From assembly GCA_022842255.1 (NCBI GenBank), contig JALHPW010000134.1, positions 1-9,747 on the forward strand: 9,747 nucleotides of DNA, read 5' to 3'. The DNA comes from Saprospiraceae bacterium (GTDB lineage: Bacteria; Bacteroidota; Bacteroidia; Chitinophagales; Saprospiraceae). Shown piece by piece: positions 5,720 through 9,747 of this stretch; the first letter of the stretch is position 1, and each line of letters opens with the position of its first letter. Below the pieces are notes generated by a model, which had not been told where the DNA came from, did not search any database, and saw nothing but the letters and a program-made list of their open reading frames with translations. A program made the position numbers and the translations under genes.

Positions 5720-8700
5720 AAATTACACCGTCCTTTGCTCCAATTACGTGGGCAAGTCTAGTTTCCAAGCTTAAACCTAGGATCCGGTACTTTGCTCTTT
5801 TGGCTCCCATGGTTTGGCTTTTGGGCATGAGCAACGCGTCCGCCAATCTTGGTTTGCCTACATTGGAACCAACACCGGAGGTGGCCAGCGACACCCTCAT
5901 TACCGCCAATATTTGCACGGGCGACACCTATCTTTTTGATGGGGAACTCCTGAATACAAGCGGGGAATATGTAGCGGTCTATGTCGCTGCAGACGGTTCT
6001 GATTCCACCGTCACCTTACAACTTACGGTGCTTCCTTTGTCTTTTACAAACCTGGACGCATCCATTTGTGAAGGGGCCAGCTATCCCTTCAACGGCCAGG
6101 AACTCGACCAAACGGGCACCTACACCGTTACCCTCGAGGCTGAAAATGGCTGCGACTCCATTGTAACCCTACACTTGGTGGTACTGCCTCCGCAACTGAC
6201 CAGCCTGGATGTTTCGATCTGTAAAGACACCTATTATGTTTTTCAGGGCGATACGCTCACCGAGAATGGCGTTTACAGCGTGGTTTTGATTGCCGAGAAT
6301 GGCTGCGATTCCATTGTGACCTTGAATTTGAAAGTGGTATCGTTCTTTGAAACGCCCTTGAGCGCGAGCATCTGCGCGGGCGAATCCTATGTTTTTGATG
6401 GCGATACCCTGAGCTTGGCAGGCATTTATATCGATACCCTGACCGCTAATGGCGGTTGCGATTCATTCTTAGTGTTGACCTTGAATGTATTGCCCCATGC
6501 AGCCTCCAGCCTTGCTGTAACCCTTTGTGAAGGTTCGAGTTATACGTTTTTTGGGGAAACCTATACCGTCGGCGGCATCTATACGGCCCAACTGACCGCT
6601 GCCAATGGTTGTGATTCGATCATTACCCTCAACCTGAATTTTGTCCCCTTCTTCGAAACATCGGCCGAACAGACCATTTGTGCAGGGGATTCCTACGTCT
6701 TCGGGGGCGAAACCTTGACCGATGCCGGCGTTTACACCCATAAATTTACGGCACAAGGAGGCTGTGATTCAACGGTCACGCTTACCCTTTTCGTGTTGCC
6801 TACGTCTACAGGCATCGACCAGGCCACGATTTGTGCGGAAGGCTCCTTTGAATACAACGGGGAAGTGCTGACGGACGCAGGGGAATATACCTTTATCTTC
6901 CAAGCAGAAAACGGTTGCGATTCTACCGTCACCTTTACCTTGAACGTACTACCCGCCATTGGTTCGGCATTAGAAGCCACCATTTGCAACGGTGACAGCT
7001 ACGAATTTGTAGGCGAAAACCTGACGGATGCCGGAATGTACGAGGCTATTTTGACCGCTGAAAACGGTTGTGATAGCGTAGTCACCCTCACCCTGAACGT
7101 GTTGCCAACTCAAGAAACAGCCCTTTCAGCCACCATCTGTGCCGGAGAATCCTATGCGTTTAATGGAGACACCCTGAACGATGCAGGCACCTACATTTAT
7201 GAGCTCAGTGGCGAAAACGGTTGCGACAGCACCGTGACGCTCGTCCTCACCGTCAATCAGGCACAAAGCACAGTCCTTATAGTGGATATCTGCGAGGGAG
7301 AATCCTATGAATTTGACGGGGCGCCCCTCAGTTCCCCAGGCGAATATACCGCTACCTATACGGGCGCAAACGGCTGCGACAGTACCGTTACACTCCTGCT
7401 TGGGGTATTGCCCTTGCAAAACACTTCACTCGAAGCCACTATTTGTTCCAACCAAACCTACACGTTTAACAACGAGGTGTTGAGCGACGCGGGCACTTAT
7501 ACCGCGGTACTCACCGGAGCAAATGGCTGCGATTCCACAGTGGTGTTGACGTTGAATGTCCTACCTGTACAAAACACCTACATTGCGGCCACCATTTGCG
7601 AAGGGGACTCCTACAACTACCAAGGCATAGCCCTCTTCGACGCGGGTGTTTTTGAATTTATCTTCCAGGGCGAAAACGGCTGCGACAGCAATGTGGTGGT
7701 TACCATAACCGTGCTCCCAGTAGCCAATACCAGCATTTCGGCTACCATTTGTGCAAATGAGAGCTACGATTACAATGGAGAAACCATCACCGACGGCGGT
7801 ACCTATGTATTTGTTTTTGACGCCTTCAATGGCTGCGACTCTACGGTGACCCTCAACTTGACAGTGCTTCCATTGGCTACTTCCCAGACCGCAGCTTCGC
7901 TGTGTGAAGGGGCTTCCTACGTCTTCAATGGTGACACCTTGACGACTTCCGGCATTTACGAGTATGTATTTATTGGTGCAAATGGATGTGATTCAACGGC
8001 TACATTGGTGCTTGAATTTGTGGGTGGCTATGAAACCAACCTGGAAGCTTCCATTTGTGCGGGAGAATCTTATGTCTTTGGGAACGATACCTTGAACGTC
8101 AGTGGCGATTACTCCCAATTGTTGAGCGCCCAAGGGGGCTGCGACTCTTTGGTCACATTGGCGCTTACCGTGTTGCCGCTTAGCCAAAGCATCACGGAGG
8201 CCAGCATTTGTGAAGGCGGAAGCTATGATTTTAACGGCCTAACCTTGACCACAGCCGGCACTTATTCCTTTGTACTGACAGGTGCCAATGGTTGCGATTC
8301 CACTGCAGTACTCCAGCTGAACGTGTTGCCGCTTCAATCTTCAGCCTTTGAGGCTACCATTTGTGCCAATGAAATTTATGCGTTCAACGGATTGGCACTT
8401 AACACGGCTGGGACCTATACCGCAGTGCTAACCAGTGTAAACGGTTGCGATTCAACGGTGGTACTTACCTTGAATGTACTGCCCACAACGGGCAGTGCCC
8501 TTGCGGCAACCATTTGTGCAAATGAAAGCTATGATTTTGATGGGCTGATATTGGTGCAAGCGGGCGTGTACACTGCTACGTATGCATCCGCAAACGGCTG
8601 CGATTCGGTGGTGACGCTCAACTTATCTGTTTTGCCGCTTGCTGAAACGGCCTTTGCGGTTTCGGTTTGCAATGGCGAGCCCTTTGAATACAACGGGGAA

Positions 8701-9585
8701 GTGCTCACCCAGAGTGGGGAATACCAGTTTATTTACCCCGGTGCTGCCTCCAATGGCTGCGATTCGGTGGAAACCCTTTTCCTGACCATTTTCCCGCTCA
8801 TTCCGCCCACTGCCATTTCGGCCTCCATTTGTGAAGGGGAAAGCTACGATTTCTATGGTACGGAGCTGACGGCAGCGGGCACCTTTACCGCAGATTTGTC
8901 GTCTTCCGTGGGTTGCGATTCGACCATTGTGCTGACCTTGTCGGTATTGCCTACCAAGGTAACCAACCTCAATGCAAGCATTTGTGCGGGTGAATCCTAT
9001 CCGTTCAATGGTCAACTACTGACGGATGCCGGCACTTACACCGTGCTGCTTTCCACAACAGCTGGCTGTGACTCTACGGTGATCTTGACCCTGGCGGTCA
9101 ACACTGTGAACACCAATGTCTCCCAACAGGGCGGAACGATTACGGCAGCGGCCACTAATGCGGGCTACCAATGGATCAACTGTGCCAACAACCAACCCAT
9201 TCCCGGGGCTACTGGAAATACCTTTACGCCTAGCGTCACGGGTAATTATGCGGTGGTGGTGACCCAAAATGGTTGTACCGCAACTTCCACCTGTGTGTTT
9301 GTGCAAGTTGTGTCCACGAACGAGCCCATTGCCCAAAATGCCTGGGCATTGCAGCCTAACCCGGCCGCCTCCACAACCCAATTGGTATTTACGGAAGCAA
9401 CTACCGAAGCGCTGTGGCTCGAAATCCATGACCTGGCCGGACGTTTGCTGTTTAGCCAAAATGTGGAATCCGGTACACATCAGGTGGACCTTGAGTTGAA
9501 CGGCTTACCCGATGGTATGTTGATCGTGCGCTTGTCCACCGAAACAGGTGTAACAGCAAAGCGTCTGATGAAAACAGCGCGATAA
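5710..9585 (+). CDS. Giant T9SS-secreted protein with 21 Cys-paired 51-residue repeats
   Basis: The protein has 1291 residues from the ATG at 5710, the only reasonable start for its signal peptide. Residues 1-45 form a long signal peptide (basic KLKPRIR, a hydrophobic core, likely cut after SNASA). Residues 59-1132 are 21 tandem repeats of 51 residues with the pattern ICxGxSYxFNG, xxAGTYTxxL, NGCDSTVTLxLxVLP. Residues 1133 to about 1202 form an Ig-like module (GYQWINC, IPGATGNTFTPSVTGNYAVVV). From 1212 to 1291 is a type A T9SS sorting domain (LQPNPA, HDLAGRLL, GLPDG, ending KRLMKTAR). It should pass the inner membrane by Sec and the outer membrane by T9SS, then be anchored at the surface or released; an adhesin, sheath or matrix role is inferred. 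The repeats contain no arginine and only four lysines, so the protein is strongly acidic. It is transcribed alone, behind TTTAAT repeats matching those of the two-component operon, and ends in its own terminator. I know no named gene for it. Confidence 0.95.
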   Translation: MFQQITPSFAPITWASLVSKLKPRIRYFALLAPMVWLLGMSNASANLGLPTLEPTPEVASDTLITANICTGDTYLFDGELLNTSGEYVAVYVAADGSDSTVTLQLTVLPLSFTNLDASICEGASYPFNGQELDQTGTYTVTLEAENGCDSIVTLHLVVLPPQLTSLDVSICKDTYYVFQGDTLTENGVYSVVLIAENGCDSIVTLNLKVVSFFETPLSASICAGESYVFDGDTLSLAGIYIDTLTANGGCDSFLVLTLNVLPHAASSLAVTLCEGSSYTFFGETYTVGGIYTAQLTAANGCDSIITLNLNFVPFFETSAEQTICAGDSYVFGGETLTDAGVYTHKFTAQGGCDSTVTLTLFVLPTSTGIDQATICAEGSFEYNGEVLTDAGEYTFIFQAENGCDSTVTFTLNVLPAIGSALEATICNGDSYEFVGENLTDAGMYEAILTAENGCDSVVTLTLNVLPTQETALSATICAGESYAFNGDTLNDAGTYIYELSGENGCDSTVTLVLTVNQAQSTVLIVDICEGESYEFDGAPLSSPGEYTATYTGANGCDSTVTLLLGVLPLQNTSLEATICSNQTYTFNNEVLSDAGTYTAVLTGANGCDSTVVLTLNVLPVQNTYIAATICEGDSYNYQGIALFDAGVFEFIFQGENGCDSNVVVTITVLPVANTSISATICANESYDYNGETITDGGTYVFVFDAFNGCDSTVTLNLTVLPLATSQTAASLCEGASYVFNGDTLTTSGIYEYVFIGANGCDSTATLVLEFVGGYETNLEASICAGESYVFGNDTLNVSGDYSQLLSAQGGCDSLVTLALTVLPLSQSITEASICEGGSYDFNGLTLTTAGTYSFVLTGANGCDSTAVLQLNVLPLQSSAFEATICANEIYAFNGLALNTAGTYTAVLTSVNGCDSTVVLTLNVLPTTGSALAATICANESYDFDGLILVQAGVYTATYASANGCDSVVTLNLSVLPLAETAFAVSVCNGEPFEYNGEVLTQSGEYQFIYPGAASNGCDSVETLFLTIFPLIPPTAISASICEGESYDFYGTELTAAGTFTADLSSSVGCDSTIVLTLSVLPTKVTNLNASICAGESYPFNGQLLTDAGTYTVLLSTTAGCDSTVILTLAVNTVNTNVSQQGGTITAAATNAGYQWINCANNQPIPGATGNTFTPSVTGNYAVVVTQNGCTATSTCVFVQVVSTNEPIAQNAWALQPNPAASTTQLVFTEATTEALWLEIHDLAGRLLFSQNVESGTHQVDLELNGLPDGMLIVRLSTETGVTAKRLMKTAR
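5884..9105 (+). repeat. Array of 21 in-frame repeats of 153 bp (51 residues)
   Basis: Taking each unit to start 10 residues before its first cysteine, units begin at residues 59, 110, 161 and so on in exact 51-residue steps through unit 19. Unit 19 carries two extra residues (GAASNGCDS) and unit 20 one extra (LIPPTAISASIC); unit 21 ends at residue 1132. In units 2-21 the two cysteines are 28 positions apart (30 in unit 19), suggesting one disulfide per unit. Unit 1 has GSDS in place of GCDS and so has a single cysteine. The repeats are conserved in protein but well diverged in DNA, especially at third codon positions. Confidence 0.95.
9343..9582 (+). other. T9SS type A C-terminal sorting domain (part of the giant protein)
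   Basis: These 80 residues (1212-1291) have the sorting-domain hallmarks: PNPA near the start, strands around LWLEIHDLAGRLLF, the GLPDGMLIVRL segment corresponding to the usual L-x-x-G-x-Y-x-V-x-L, and a basic KRLMKTAR end. The domain directs export through the T9SS and is normally removed by the sortase-like protease PorU. The first arginine after the signal peptide is here, at residue 1245. Confidence 0.88.
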
Positions 9586-9617
9586 TGTAGTCCCCCCACT
9601 TTTCAAACACTCCTGAA

Positions 9618-9637
9618 AGTGTAAAAAAGTGTAAAAA
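9618..9637 (+). repeat. Short tandem repeat before the terminator
   Basis: The 10-base unit AGTGTAAAAA occurs twice in a row between the giant gene's stop and its terminator. It probably reflects local slippage in A-rich DNA; no function is apparent. Confidence 0.5.
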
Positions 9638-9653
9638 AGCTCCAAAAACCATT

Positions 9654-9688
9654 AAGCCCGGCGCGCCTTTGGCGGGTCGGGCTTTTTT
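9654..9688 (+). terminator. Intrinsic terminator of the giant-protein gene
   Basis: AAGCCCGGCGCGCC (9654-9667) pairs with 9671-9684 as a 14-bp GC-rich stem (one G-U pair, one G-G mismatch) around a TTT loop. It is followed by Ts to 9688. It lies about 70 bases after the stop codon, with no other gene between. Confidence 0.9.
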
Positions 9689-9725
9689 ATTCCGAAACAT
9701 ATTCCCAACTTGCCGCGTATTGAAA

Positions 9726-9747
9726 ATGAAGCATTTGCACAAAATAT
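9726..9747 (+). CDS. Possible start of a next gene, cut by the window edge
   Basis: An ATG at 9726 begins MKHLHKI, a basic start that could open a signal peptide, just past the terminator and on the same strand. Only seven codons are visible and no good promoter match precedes it, so this is a weak suggestion. Confidence 0.2.

Noticed and set aside
5884..9105. Periodic repeats considered as a CRISPR or intergenic repeat array
   Set aside because: The period is 153 bp in one open frame, the DNA copies are not identical, and there are no constant short repeats with spacers; it is protein-coding repetition.
9016..9480. Long antisense open frames opposite the giant gene and other genes
   Set aside because: They follow from composition and repeat structure of the real genes, have no recognisable domains, and lie fully opposite well-supported coding sequence.
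9452..9742. Minus-strand frame of 96 codons over the giant gene's 3' end
   Set aside because: It runs through the terminator hairpin and the sorting-domain coding region and shows no protein-like features.

Overview
The window looks like chromosome of a Bacteroidota bacterium, probably of the Saprospiria type (Haliscomenobacter/Lewinella-like). This is inferred from a type IX secretion (T9SS) C-terminal sorting domain on a giant secreted protein, from Bacteroidota-style promoter elements (TTTG / TAnnTTTG), from the lack of clear Shine-Dalgarno sites, and from the style of the outer-membrane barrel and lipoprotein. All genes seen are on the + strand. No RNA gene, insertion sequence, CRISPR array or integrase is visible.

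Layout. (1) 1-1625: an outer-membrane beta-barrel protein missing only its extreme N-terminus. (2) 1745-2371: a small lipoprotein of unknown function in visibly AT-richer DNA, with its own promoter and a strong terminator (2407-2441). (3) 2537-5561: a compact three-gene operon: a membrane-anchored coiled-coil/leucine-zipper protein, an OmpR-family response regulator, and a HAMP histidine kinase that overlaps the regulator by ATGA. (4) 5710-9585: a 1291-residue secreted protein with a signal peptide, 21 repeats of 51 residues, an Ig-like module and a T9SS sorting domain, closed by a terminator (9654-9688). A next gene may begin at the right edge.

How the parts may work together. The start of the coiled-coil/regulator/kinase operon and the start of the giant-protein gene carry the same unusual upstream element: three TTTAAT half-sites at exactly 11-bp steps, with 18 identical bases, followed at nearly the same distance by a Bacteroidota -7-like AnnTTTG. 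Direct repeats at 11-bp steps are the classic footprint of OmpR/PhoB-family regulators, and such a regulator is encoded between the two sites. The best reading is a self-contained module: an envelope-sensing two-component system, with a coiled-coil partner, that controls itself and a T9SS-exported, arginine-free, Cys-paired repeat protein. The gene identities are well supported; the regulatory circuit is inference from site architecture and gene order.
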